A program made the translations under genes and the position numbers. Positions 35,426 through 46,595 of a stretch of DNA of 46,595 nt are shown piece by piece; within the stretch, counting starts at the first letter, position 1; each line of letters begins with the position of its first letter. The DNA comes from Actinophytocola sp. (GTDB lineage Bacteria > Actinomycetota > Actinomycetes > Mycobacteriales > Pseudonocardiaceae), in NCBI GenBank assembly GCA_009377475.1, contig WHTY01000028.1, positions 1 to 46,595 on the forward strand, in the 5' to 3' direction. The notes under the pieces were generated by a model. That model was not told where the DNA came from. It saw only the letters and a list, made by a program, of their open reading frames with translations, and ran no database searches.

Positions 35426-36664
35426 ATGCCAACCGACTCCCGTACCCCGCTGGTGCTCATCAGCGGTCTCGCCCTGACACCAGCCACCGAGTTCGCCGAA
35501 CGCTTCCTCGCCCAGCCAGGCACGGCCGTCGTGGAGTACAACCTCAGGCAGGTCACCGAGGGCGTCGTCACCCGCAGGCTGCGGCAGGGCCAGGCGAACC
35601 AGCTCAGCGTGCTCGAACTCGCCCACGGTTGTGTGTCCTGCACGCTGCGCCACGACATGCTGCCGCTGCTGCGGACGCTGTCCCAGCGCCCAGAGGCGCG
35701 CCGGATCGCCGTCCGCCTCGACGAGGCGATGGAGCCGGAGCCGGTCTGCTACGCCATGCAGGAGGTGCTCGTCGGCGACGCGCCGCTCGACGACTTCGTG
35801 CACCTCGACGGCGTGTACACCGTCATCGACCGAGCCAGCTGGCTCGACGCGGCGACCGGCGACGACCTGCTCGCGGACCACGACCTCATCGCGAGCCCCG
35901 AGGACGAACGCACCCTCGCGCAGGTCGCCGTCTCCCAGGTCGAGTTCGCCGACGTGCTGGTCGAGGCGGGCAGGGAGCCCGACACCTGGACGGCCGCCCG
36001 CACGAACGCCGTGCTGGACCGCGTCGCGCCTGGCACGCCGAGGGTTCCGCTGTCCAATCTGGACGCCGCAGGAGCCCTGGCCCGCGTGCCGGACGACGCC
36101 CGGCTCGGCGAGCTGACCGACATGCACGGCGCGCTGCTGCGCGGCCAGCCGCCGCTGCACGACGAATGCGGTGTCAGCACCGTGCTGTTCGGCGCCACCC
36201 GCCCGTTCCATCCCGAACGTCTGCACGAGGCCATCGACGTCCTGCTCGACGGCGTCGTCCGGACCAGGGGCAGGGCCTGGGTCGCCAGCCAGCCGGACGC
36301 CGCGCTCTGGGTGGAGTCGGCGGGCGGCGGGCTCGGGATCGGCCACGCCGGTCCCTGGCTGGCGTCGCAGGACGGCCCTGGCTGGGAGAACGTCAGCGAC
36401 GAACGACGCGCCCTGGCGTCGTTGCGCTAGGACCCGAGGTTCGGGGACCGCGCCCAGGAGCTGGTGATCGTCGCGCACCGGACCAGCGCCACCGAGATCG
36501 AGGCCGCGCTGACCGACGCCCTACTCACCGACGCCGAACTCGCCGCGGGCGAAGAGGCGTGGCTGCGCTACCCGGACCCGTTCGGGGAGTGGCACACCGA
36601 CCCGTGCGAGGACTCCCAGGTCCCCGACAACCGCACCGACGCCACCCGCGCCGACGAGCAGTAA
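35426..36664 (+). pseudogene. mrf: CobW/P47K-related ribosome hibernation factor-recruiting protein MRF, interrupted by in-frame TAG
   Basis: A CobW-family protein of the MRF type, which in mycobacteria recruits the hibernation factor Mpy to zinc-starved ribosomes. The first frame (35426-36430, 334 aa) shows NLRQVTEGVVTRRLRQG and ELAHGCVSCTLRHDMLPLL. The Walker A loop is degenerate (SGLALTPATEF), as in a non-classical GTPase. A TAG at 36428-36430 stands where the family has Trp. The same frame then continues DPRFGDRAQELVIVAH... for 77 residues to a TAA at 36664, which is the normal CobW C-terminal domain. A single G-to-A change (TGG to TAG) explains it. ATG 35426 has no ribosome site and may be leaderless. 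It is divergent from rpmB2 across the Zur box. Confidence 0.8.
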
Positions 36665-36689
36665 CCGCACCAAAAGAACAGGAGGACCG

Positions 36690-36848
36690 ATGGCCGTCCC
36701 CAAGCGCAAGAAGTCCCGGGCCAACACCCGCTCCCGACGTTCGCAGTGGAAGGCCACCGCGCCCGACCTGGTGCCGATCACGGTCGCGGGTGAGCGCAAG
36801 CTGGTGCCGCGCAGGCTGGTGAAGTACTACCAGACGCTGGGCCGATAA
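36690..36848 (+). CDS. rpmF2: 50S ribosomal protein L32, zinc-independent paralogue
   Basis: L32 of 52 aa beginning [20 protein letters not shown], with [20 protein letters not shown] in place of the CxxC...CxxC zinc ribbon; there is no cysteine. ATG 36690 with AGGAGGA upstream, 25 bp after the mrf frame, so probably on the same Zur-controlled transcript. Confidence 0.95.
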   Translation: MAVPKRKKSRANTRSRRSQWKATAPDLVPITVAGERKLVPRRLVKYYQTLGR

Positions 36849-36877
36849 CTGTCGGTGCCTGCGGGCACAATGCGGGC

Positions 36878-37411
36878 ATGACCCGCTCCCCTGGCTCGAC
36901 GCTCGCGACCGCCGACCTGGCCACCCCGGTGGGCCGGGTGGCGGTCGCGGTCAGCGACGCGGGCGTCCGCGCGATCCGGTGGCGCTCGGCGGGCGAACTC
37001 GCCGAGGATGCCAGCAACGATGGGCGCACCGACGTCGTCCTGGCCCAGCTCCAGGAGTACTTCGCAGGTGAGCGCCGCGCGTTCGACGTCCCGCTCGACT
37101 GGGACGGCGTCACGACGACCCAGCGACAGGTGTTGCAGGCGCTCTACGACCACGTTCCGTACGCCAGCTCGGTGACCTACGGCGAGCTGGCGACGCTGTC
37201 CGGCACCGGCGTGCCCGCGCGGGCGATCGGCTCGATCATGGGCAGCAACCCGATCCCCATCGTCGTGCCGTGCCACCGCGTGCTGGCCCACGACGGTCTC
37301 GGCGGCTACAGCGGCGGCGCAGGGAACGGCCTCGAAGTGAAGCGCTGGCTGCTCACCCTGGAAGGCGCGCTGCCGCCCACACTGGACTGGACCCCCGCCG
37401 GTCTGGCATGA
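36878..37411 (+). CDS. ogt: Methylated-DNA--protein-cysteine S-methyltransferase
   Basis: Suicide DNA-repair enzyme of 177 aa that transfers alkyl groups from O6-alkylguanine to its own Cys132 in PIPIVVPCHRVLAHDG. The helix-turn-helix part is SVTYGELATLSG with VPARAIGSIMGSNP, and GLGGYSGGAGNGLEVKRWLL closes the active site. The N-terminal ribonuclease-like domain is divergent. ATG 36878. It follows rpmF2 by about 30 bp and could be read from the same transcript. Confidence 0.95.
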   Translation: MTRSPGSTLATADLATPVGRVAVAVSDAGVRAIRWRSAGELAEDASNDGRTDVVLAQLQEYFAGERRAFDVPLDWDGVTTTQRQVLQALYDHVPYASSVTYGELATLSGTGVPARAIGSIMGSNPIPIVVPCHRVLAHDGLGGYSGGAGNGLEVKRWLLTLEGALPPTLDWTPAGLA

Positions 37412-37561
37412 CGCGTCGGCTCGCCGCGGAGCCGCACCCTGCGGAGTCGATCAACTACCCGCGCGCTGTGACCACGAGAACCGGACAAAAACGGACACAA
37501 ACTGGCAACACCGCGCGGTAGGTTGATCAACAACCGGCACCGGAACGGTTCGGTCGCGGTA

Positions 37562-38590
37562 CTAACCCAGCACGACCTCCGCCGCCGCGCGCAGGCGCGA
37601 CGCGTCGCCCTGCAACAGCAACGTCGTCGCGCAGGTCTCGCGCCAGCGGTCCAGCTCGTCGCGGATCTTGGCCGCCGGGCCGATCAGCGCGACGTCCTCG
37701 ACCAGCGCGGTCGGGATCTGCGCGGTGGCCTCGTCCTTCCGCCCGTCCAGGTACAGCTCCTGGACGGTGTTCGCGACCGACTCGTAGCCCATGCGCACGA
37801 ACACCTCGTGGTGGAAGTTCGCCTGCTTGGCGCCCATGCCGCCCATGTAGAGCGCCAGGTACGGCCGGATCTGGTCTGCGGCGGCCTCGACGTCGTCGTG
37901 CACGATCAGCGGCACCGACGCCGCCACCTCGAAGTCGTCCCAGCCGCGTCGCGCGCCGGGCCGGGCGAAGCCCTCGGCAAGACGTTCCCGGTAGAACGAC
38001 TCCATCTTCGGCGAGAAGAAGATCGGGAACCAGCCGTCGGCGATCTCGGCGGCGAGCGAGACGTTCTTCGGCCCCTCCGCGCCCAGGTAGATCGGGATGT
38101 CCTCCCGCAGCGGGTGCACGATCGACTTGAGCGGCTTACCGAGGTTCGCCCCGCCCTGGTACGGCAGTTGGTAGTGCTTGCCGTCGTAGGTCACCGGCCC
38201 CTTGCGCGCCAGGACCTGCCGCACGATGTCGATGTACTCGCGGGTGCGCTCCAGCGGCCTCGGGTACGGCTGGCCGTACCAGCCCTCCACCACCTGCGGG
38301 CCGGACGCGCCAAGCCCCAGGATGAACCGCCCGCCGGACAGGTGATCGAGGGTCAGCGCGCTCATCGCCGTCGCCACCGGCGTGCGTGCGGACATCTGCA
38401 CGATGTTGGTGCCCAGCTTGATCCGCGACGTCGACGCGCCCCACCAGGCCAGCGGCGTGAACGCGTCGGAGCCGTACGCCTCGGCGGTCCACACCGAGTC
38501 GAACCCGAGCCGTTCGGCCGCCAGGATCGTCTCCTGCGCGCCCTCCGGCGGACCGGCCGACCAGTACCCGATGTGGTAGCCGAGCTTCAC
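37562..38590 (-). CDS. LLM class F420-dependent oxidoreductase
   Basis: Luciferase-like TIM-barrel enzyme of 342 aa. Family features are LGYHIGYWSAGPPEGAQETI, AERLGFDSVWTAEAYGSDAF, RIKLGTNIVQMSARTPVATA and LGLGASGPQVVEGWYGQPY. This is the actinobacterial group that uses coenzyme F420; the substrate is unknown. GTG 38590 follows GGGAGA. The MpaB-type oxygenase gene ends 26 bp upstream on the same strand, so the two are probably one operon behind the TetR operator at 39702-39746. Confidence 0.9.
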   Translation of the reverse strand: MKLGYHIGYWSAGPPEGAQETILAAERLGFDSVWTAEAYGSDAFTPLAWWGASTSRIKLGTNIVQMSARTPVATAMSALTLDHLSGGRFILGLGASGPQVVEGWYGQPYPRPLERTREYIDIVRQVLARKGPVTYDGKHYQLPYQGGANLGKPLKSIVHPLREDIPIYLGAEGPKNVSLAAEIADGWFPIFFSPKMESFYRERLAEGFARPGARRGWDDFEVAASVPLIVHDDVEAAADQIRPYLALYMGGMGAKQANFHHEVFVRMGYESVANTVQELYLDGRKDEATAQIPTALVEDVALIGPAAKIRDELDRWRETCATTLLLQGDASRLRAAAEVVLG

Positions 38591-38616
38591 ACGATCTCCC
38601 TTGATCGAATGCGACA

Positions 38617-39663
38617 TCAGACTCGCGGCGAATAGTGCTTCGGATCGTCGCGACGTGCAAGCGGCGGCAGGTTGCGCGCCGGGGTTTCCACCAGCGGCAC
38701 GTCCGGCGCGCGGACGCCTCTGGCGCGCTGCCACCCTGCTCGCGCCCTGGGATGGAACCGCCGCTCGAACGGTAGCAGCGAGAACATGACGTTGATCACC
38801 TTCCCGGCGAGCCGGTGCAGCCGGGCGTCGCGCGACGTCCAGCGGTAGCCGAGCTGACGCCGCACCGCAGGGTGGTAGAAGCCGACGCTCAGCCACAGGT
38901 ACCCGCGCGCGATCGGGATCCGCAGCACCCGCCACACCGGGTCGGGCACCCACGCCACCAGCGGCGGCTTCGGCAGGTCGGAGAGGTCGAGGACGTCGCG
39001 GGTGGCCTTGTTGTCCTCCAGCACCTCGGTGCACATCCGCTCGTAGTAGTCCCAGAAGTCCTCCCAGGTCTCCGGCACCGGCCGCATGCTCAGGCCGTAG
39101 AGCCGGTACCACTGCACGTGCTCGTCGTAGAGCCGCCGCTTCTCGGCCTCGCTGAGCCCGCCGGCGAACACCTCGGCGGTGTAGAGGGTGACCAGGAAGA
39201 ACGTCGCGTGCGCCCAGTAGTAGGTGTCCGGGTCGAGCGCGTGGTAGCGCCGGCCGCGGGAGTCGACGCCCTTGATCATGTCGTGGTAGCCGCGCACCTG
39301 GAGCGCCGTCTCATGCGCCCTCGGGCCGTCGTAGACGACCCCGCCGATCGGGTACAGCGAGCGGAACAGCCGCTCGAACCGCTCCTCGAAGAACTCGGAG
39401 TGCTCCTCGACGCCCGCACCGAGTCCGGGGTGCATGTTCTGCATCGACCCCGCCCACAGCGCGACAAGCAGCCCCCGCCAGTCCCCGAAGTATCGCCAGG
39501 TCAGCGAGTCCGGCCCCAGCGGCTCCGGCTCCCCCGCCTCCGCGAGTCTCACCTTATCCGTCGCGAGTCGCACCTTATCCGTCGCGAGTTCCACCGTGTC
39601 GGGCCGCGAGTTTCCCCGTTCCGCATCGCGAGTTCCGTCATCCTGCGCGACGTCGTGGCTCAT
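38617..39663 (-). CDS. MpaB-family oxygenase (DUF2236)
   Basis: Probable haem-type oxygenase/peroxygenase family protein of 348 aa, related to latex-clearing and MpaB enzymes. Family segments are TWRYFGDWRGLLVALWAGS, QNMHPGLGAGVEEHSEFF, AHETALQVRGYHDMIKGVD, YYWAHATFFLVTLYTAEVF and VQWYRLYGLSMRPVP; conserved histidines suit haem binding. The first 40 residues are low-complexity and encoded by 21-22-bp DNA repeats (LATDKVRLATDKVRLAEAGE). ATG 39663 has AAAGGGG upstream. It is divergent from a TetR gene across a nested palindrome and upstream of the F420-type gene, suggesting an oxidative catabolic operon induced by a ligand of the TetR. Confidence 0.85.
   Translation of the reverse strand: MSHDVAQDDGTRDAERGNSRPDTVELATDKVRLATDKVRLAEAGEPEPLGPDSLTWRYFGDWRGLLVALWAGSMQNMHPGLGAGVEEHSEFFEERFERLFRSLYPIGGVVYDGPRAHETALQVRGYHDMIKGVDSRGRRYHALDPDTYYWAHATFFLVTLYTAEVFAGGLSEAEKRRLYDEHVQWYRLYGLSMRPVPETWEDFWDYYERMCTEVLEDNKATRDVLDLSDLPKPPLVAWVPDPVWRVLRIPIARGYLWLSVGFYHPAVRRQLGYRWTSRDARLHRLAGKVINVMFSLLPFERRFHPRARAGWQRARGVRAPDVPLVETPARNLPPLARRDDPKHYSPRV
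39541..39646. repeat. 21-22-bp tandem repeats inside the MpaB-type coding sequence
   Basis: Units begin with CGCGAGT at 39541, 39562, 39583, 39605 and 39627. The first two differ by two bases and contain CACCTTATCCGT; later ones diverge. Translated on the minus strand the first units give LATDKVR repeats. The period resembles that of the intergenic arrays at 31.8-32.2 kb, although the sequence differs. Confidence 0.75.
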
Positions 39664-39701
39664 TCCGGCCCCTTTCCGGGCTCGATTTGGCACTGCCCTA
39701 C

Positions 39702-39746
39702 TGACTACACCCGTTGTCACGTTAAGATTGACAACGACCGTAGTCA
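39702..39746. promoter_or_regulatory. Nested double-dyad operator between MpaB-type gene and tetR
   Basis: TGACTAC (39702-39708), 4 bp, GTTGTCA (39713-39719), 9 bp, TGACAAC (39729-39735), 4 bp, GTAGTCA (39740-39746): two concentric perfect inverted repeats on a single axis. On the minus strand TTGACT and TAACGT with a 17-bp spacer fall within it as a likely promoter for the oxygenase gene. On the plus strand TAAGAT (39723-39728) may be the tetR -10. It is the expected site for the adjacent TetR. Confidence 0.8.
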
Positions 39747-39763
39747 AGTGAGGAGTGACACCG

Positions 39764-40369
39764 GTGACAGCCGCGCAGCGCACCTGGGCAGGAACGACGC
39801 TCGCCGACCGCAAGGCGATGCGACGACGTCAGCTCATCGAAGCGGGGCTGGAACTGCTCGGCACGGCGGGCACGCAGGCGGTGTCGGTGCGCGCGGTGTG
39901 CCGCACCGCGAAACTGACCGAGCGTTACTTCTACGAGAGCTTCGCCGACCGGGACGAGCTGCTGCTCGCCGTCTACGACCAGGTCGCCCAGGAAGCCCAC
40001 GACGCGCTGGTGACGGCGGTGCGCGACGCGCAGGACGAGCTGACCGCGCTGGTCCGCGCCGCGGTGACGTCGTTCGTCGAGCTGATCATCGACGACCCGC
40101 GCAAGGGCACCGTGCTACTCCTCGCGCCGCTCACCGACCCGGCGCTGATCCGGCGCGGCGCGGAGCTGCTGCCGACGTTCACGACGTTGATCCACGACCA
40201 GCTCCCGGCCAGCGACCACACCGAGCGGCGCCTGATCGCGGTCGGCGTCACCGGCGCGCTGACGAACCTGTTCATGGCGTACCTGAACGGCACGCTCGAC
40301 GTCCCCCGCGACCGGCTGGTGGAGCACTGCGTTCGGATGCTGCTCACCGCCGCGCGCGGTGCGCGGTGA
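39764..40369 (+). CDS. TetR family transcriptional regulator
   Basis: Repressor of 201 aa with an N-terminal helix-turn-helix (about 18-65; RRRQLIEAGLELLGTAGTQA, AVCRTAKLTERYFYESFADR) and an all-helical ligand domain. GTG 39764 is preferred because GAGGAG lies 8 bp upstream; GTG 39755 would overlap that site. It is divergent from the MpaB-type gene and probably represses both it and itself through the nested operator. It is followed by inverted repeats that separate it from the convergent monooxygenase. Confidence 0.9.
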   Translation: MTAAQRTWAGTTLADRKAMRRRQLIEAGLELLGTAGTQAVSVRAVCRTAKLTERYFYESFADRDELLLAVYDQVAQEAHDALVTAVRDAQDELTALVRAAVTSFVELIIDDPRKGTVLLLAPLTDPALIRRGAELLPTFTTLIHDQLPASDHTERRLIAVGVTGALTNLFMAYLNGTLDVPRDRLVEHCVRMLLTAARGAR

Positions 40370-40378
40370 GCCCGATGC

Positions 40379-40457
40379 GGTGAAAGACGCTTTGCCTGCG
40401 TTCGGCGCAGCGAAAGCGTCATTCACCGCGCCCAGCGCAGCGAAAGCGTCTTTCACC
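40379..40457. repeat. Inverted/direct repeat cluster between convergent genes
   Basis: GGTGAAAGACGCTTT (40379-40393) pairs perfectly with AAAGCGTCTTTCACC (40443-40457) and with one mismatch with a second copy at 40413-40427. The two right-hand copies lie in a 30-bp direct repeat. It probably acts as a bidirectional terminator for tetR and the monooxygenase gene, and has the look of a dispersed element. Confidence 0.75.
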
Positions 40458-40478
40458 GCGCCAGGCGACGCGGGCCGG

Positions 40479-41968
40479 TCAGCCGTCCCGGGAGGAGCGT
40501 CCGACGAGCTGGAAGTCCGTCGGCTTGGCCTTGCGGGTGCCCAGCCAGTACTTCCACGTGAAGCCTGGCCAGATGGTGCGGTTCACGCCCTGCGAGTCCA
40601 GGTACCAGGACGTGCAGCCGCCGGTGCTCCAGATACCGTCGGCGAGCTTGCGCTGGACGTCTTCCTGAAAGGCGTCCTGCACGTCGGGGCGCACGTCCAG
40701 CGCGGCGGCCTCGGTGCGCTCGGCGAGCCGGATCGCGTCCAGCACGTAGCGCGCCTGCGACTCGATCATGAACACCACGGACATGTGCCCGAGTCCGGTG
40801 TTCGGGCCGAGCAGGAAGAACAGGTTCGGGAACCCGGCGACCGTGATGCCCTTGTGCGTGGTCATACCCTCGTCGCGCCACGTCTTCGCCAGGTCCTTGT
40901 CGCCGACGCCGGTGATCTCGATGTAGTCGAAGGCGTCGGTCACATGGAAGCCGGTGCCGTAGATGATGACGTCGACCTCGTGCTCCACCCCGGCCGCGTC
41001 GACGACGCTGTGCTCGCGCACCTCGGTGATGCCCTCGGTGACGACGTCGACGTTCTCCCTGGCCAGCGCCGGGTAGTAGTCGTTGGCCTGCAGCACCCGC
41101 TTGCAGCCCATGGTGTAGTCGGGCGTCAGCTTCCGCCGCAGCTCGGGGTCGGAGATCGCGCGGCGCATGTGCCACTTGGCGATCCGCTCGGCCGCCCGCA
41201 TCAGCGCCGGGTGGCCGTTGAAGCCGATGGCGCGGGCCTCGAGGAACCAGTACAGGAACGTGCGCACCAGCCGCTGCGTGAACGGCAGCGCGCGGAACAG
41301 CGCCTTCGCGAACGCGGGGACCTGGTGGTCCGGCTTCGGCATCACCCACGGCGCGGTCCGCTGGAACACCGTCAGCTTCTCGACCTCGGGTGCGATCTGC
41401 GGCACGAACTGGATCGCGCTCGCCCCGGTGCCGACGACGGCGACGCGCTTGCCACGCAGGTCGACGTCGTGGTCCCACTCGGCGGAGTGGAACGACGGTC
41501 CCTCGAACGTCTCGACACCCGGCAACGCCGGGATGTTGGGGAGAGGTGCAGCGCGCCGACGCCGGAGACGAGGAACCGGCCGGTGAATGCCTCGCCCTTG
41601 GTGCCGGTGACGGTCCAGGTCGCGGCGTCCTCGTCCCAGCGGGCACTGGCCATCTCGACGCCGAAGCGGATGTGGGAGCGCAGGTCGTGCTTGTCCGCGA
41701 CGCCCTTGAGGTAGTCGAAGATCTCCGGCTGGCCGGAGAACGCCCGCGACCAGTTGGGGTTCTGCTCGTAGGAGAAGGAGTACATGTGCGACTGGATGTC
41801 GCAGGCGCAGCCGGGGTAGGTGTTGTCGCGCCACGTGCCGCCGACCTCGTTGGCCTTCTCGATGATGACGAAGTCGTCGATCCCGGCGTTCTTGAGCTGG
41901 ATGGCCATGCCAAGGCCGGAGAACCCGGTACCGACGATGACGACTGTGGCACGCTCGGGCTGCGCCAT
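40479..41968 (-). pseudogene. Flavin-containing (Baeyer-Villiger type) monooxygenase, apparent frameshift
   Basis: FAD/NADPH monooxygenase of about 495 aa if intact. The first frame (ATG 41968) gives VVIVGTGFSGLGMAIQLKNA, EKANEVGGTWRDNTYPGCAC and YLKGVADKHDLRSHIRFGVE up to GVGALHL. The sequence then continues in another frame with PNIPALPGVETFEGPSFHSA, the NADPH site VAVVGTGASAIQFVPQIA and VIIYGTGFHVTDAFDYIE to the C-terminus. The shift lies near 41540-41546, where the sense strand reads CACCTCTCCCCAAC: removing one TC, or adding one C, restores the frame. Otherwise the protein is full length and well conserved, so the lesion is recent or an artefact. Upstream GTTACC/GGTAAC repeats may be its operator. 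Confidence 0.85.
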
Positions 41969-41994
41969 GCTTCCTCCACACCCTCGGGGCTTAT

Positions 41995-42026
41995 GTTACC
42001 AGAGGTAACGGTTACCTCCAGGTAGC
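41995..42026. promoter_or_regulatory. GTTACC/GGTAAC repeat cluster upstream of monooxygenase
   Basis: GTTACC (41995-42000), GGTAAC (42004-42009), GTTACC (42011-42016) and GGTAGC (42021-42026). The middle pair forms the perfect palindrome GAGGTAACGGTTACCTC (42002-42018). It lies 27-58 bp upstream of the monooxygenase start and looks like a multi-half-site operator for an unidentified regulator. Confidence 0.65.
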
Positions 42027-42626
42027 ATGCGGGAGCTGGCGCTACCGTGTCAAGTGCAACTGCAAGCACCCAGCAAGCGGCACAGCGGTTACCATGGACG
42101 TTCCAGCAACGGGCTCACGCACGACGACGTGATCGTGAGGCGTTCGGATCGGCAGGGTTTCCGCAACGCGGCGGAAACACCACGAGACGCACCTCGCGCT
42201 CGTAAAGCGACCCCGAATGGGGGATTGCGGGGGCGCCAGCCCCCGCAGGTGCGTCAACCGCACGTGGGATTTCCCACGACTCGGCCCGCAGGTATCCACA
42301 TAACCCGAATTTCACACTAAAGTAATCTGACCCCGGAAATCCCGGGCGCAGCGCAGTGCGCGCCTGCGGCCTCCGCCAATCCGGAGGTGACGCCGAGCGC
42401 GCGTGGACACACGACGAGGTGTGTCAGCAGGTCACACAGTGCGGTGTGATCGCCTGCCCATCGGGCAGCTCAGTCTCACTATCGCGACTCCGGGCGGCAT
42501 CGTTAGCTGCCGATCTCAGTACCGCTGGATCGGACTAGTCAGCGCGCGATCAGCCGCGACCGGCAGCGCCCGACCGCATCTGGGGACGTCCCCAGACCCC
42601 GGAAGCACATGGGAGGACGGCCAGCC
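42027..42626. other. Intergenic region upstream of gltB
   Basis: About 600 bp with no supported gene. It contains the 9-bp-stem hairpin TGCGGGGGC/GCCCCCGCA (42226-42247), probably a terminator or dispersed element, and an AT-richer patch at 42300-42335 that may hold the gltB promoter (TAAAGT, TAATCT). No GlnR box or riboswitch was recognised. A leader of about 300 nt before gltB is likely. Confidence 0.45.

Positions 42627-46595
<3,969 letters not shown>

Overview
This window is high-GC, gene-dense DNA typical of an actinobacterium, most probably a member of the Pseudonocardiales. The indications are GTG/TTG starts, a GarA/FtsR/ResR/GcvP block, an AcnR-type aconitase system, F420-class oxidoreductases, EgtD and an MRF-type zinc regulon. 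The family assignment is an inference. Two stretches match gene orders known from Mycobacterium tuberculosis: aconitase / RipA-like NlpC-P60 / MoxR (Rv1475c-Rv1479) at 1-5.5 kb, and GcvP / MerR / DUF151 / MerR / GarA / PgsA-like (Rv1832-Rv1822) at 24-31 kb. Both are modified here.

Layout. 0-5.5 kb: partial moxR and a RipA-like hydrolase run leftward, divergent from acnA, whose promoter carries a textbook AcnR operator. 5.6-15.3 kb: about 10 kb of other genes lies between acnA and acnR. It holds a TauE-like permease, a tandem duplication of [L,D-transpeptidase + secreted protein ending exactly in TTGLPVTG], a lone egtD, a LysR/amino-acid dehydrogenase divergent pair and a second NlpC/P60 protein. 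15.4-19.6 kb: acnR with its own near-perfect AcnR site, then a three-gene overlapping operon of two CNNM/CorC-type membrane proteins and a conserved actinobacterial protein. 19.7-23.9 kb: a disordered single-pass membrane protein with repeated PTTKT-like motifs, an MFS transporter, a Doc toxin-antitoxin pair with a perfect palindromic operator, and a fragment of an Rpn-type protein. 23.9-31.8 kb: gcvP behind a tandem glycine riboswitch, resR, DUF151 nuclease, ftsR, garA, a CDP-alcohol phosphatidyltransferase and an alpha/beta hydrolase. gcvH and the DUF881/Sbp genes that usually sit between garA and pgsA are absent. 31.8-34.3 kb: 21-bp repeat arrays, siroheme synthase and VapBC. 34.4-36.9 kb: a Zur-controlled zinc-starvation cluster of cysteine-poor ribosomal proteins (S18, S14, L33, L28, L32) and the hibernation factor MRF, arranged around one shared Zur box. 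36.9-42 kb: ogt, a luciferase-like oxidoreductase, a divergent MpaB-type oxygenase/TetR pair with a nested operator, and a flavin monooxygenase. 42.6 kb to the end: the start of gltB.

The most interesting points are these: (1) the duplicated transpeptidase/LPVTG-terminus pair, which looks like a two-component cell-surface system without a normal sorting tail; (2) the physical separation of acnR from acnA with both operators kept; (3) apparent lesions in the zinc-starvation cluster (frameshift in rpmB2, in-frame amber in mrf) and a frameshift in the flavin monooxygenase, which may be real decay or sequence error; (4) a GarA in which the first threonine of the phosphorylation motif, the PknG site, is replaced by arginine.
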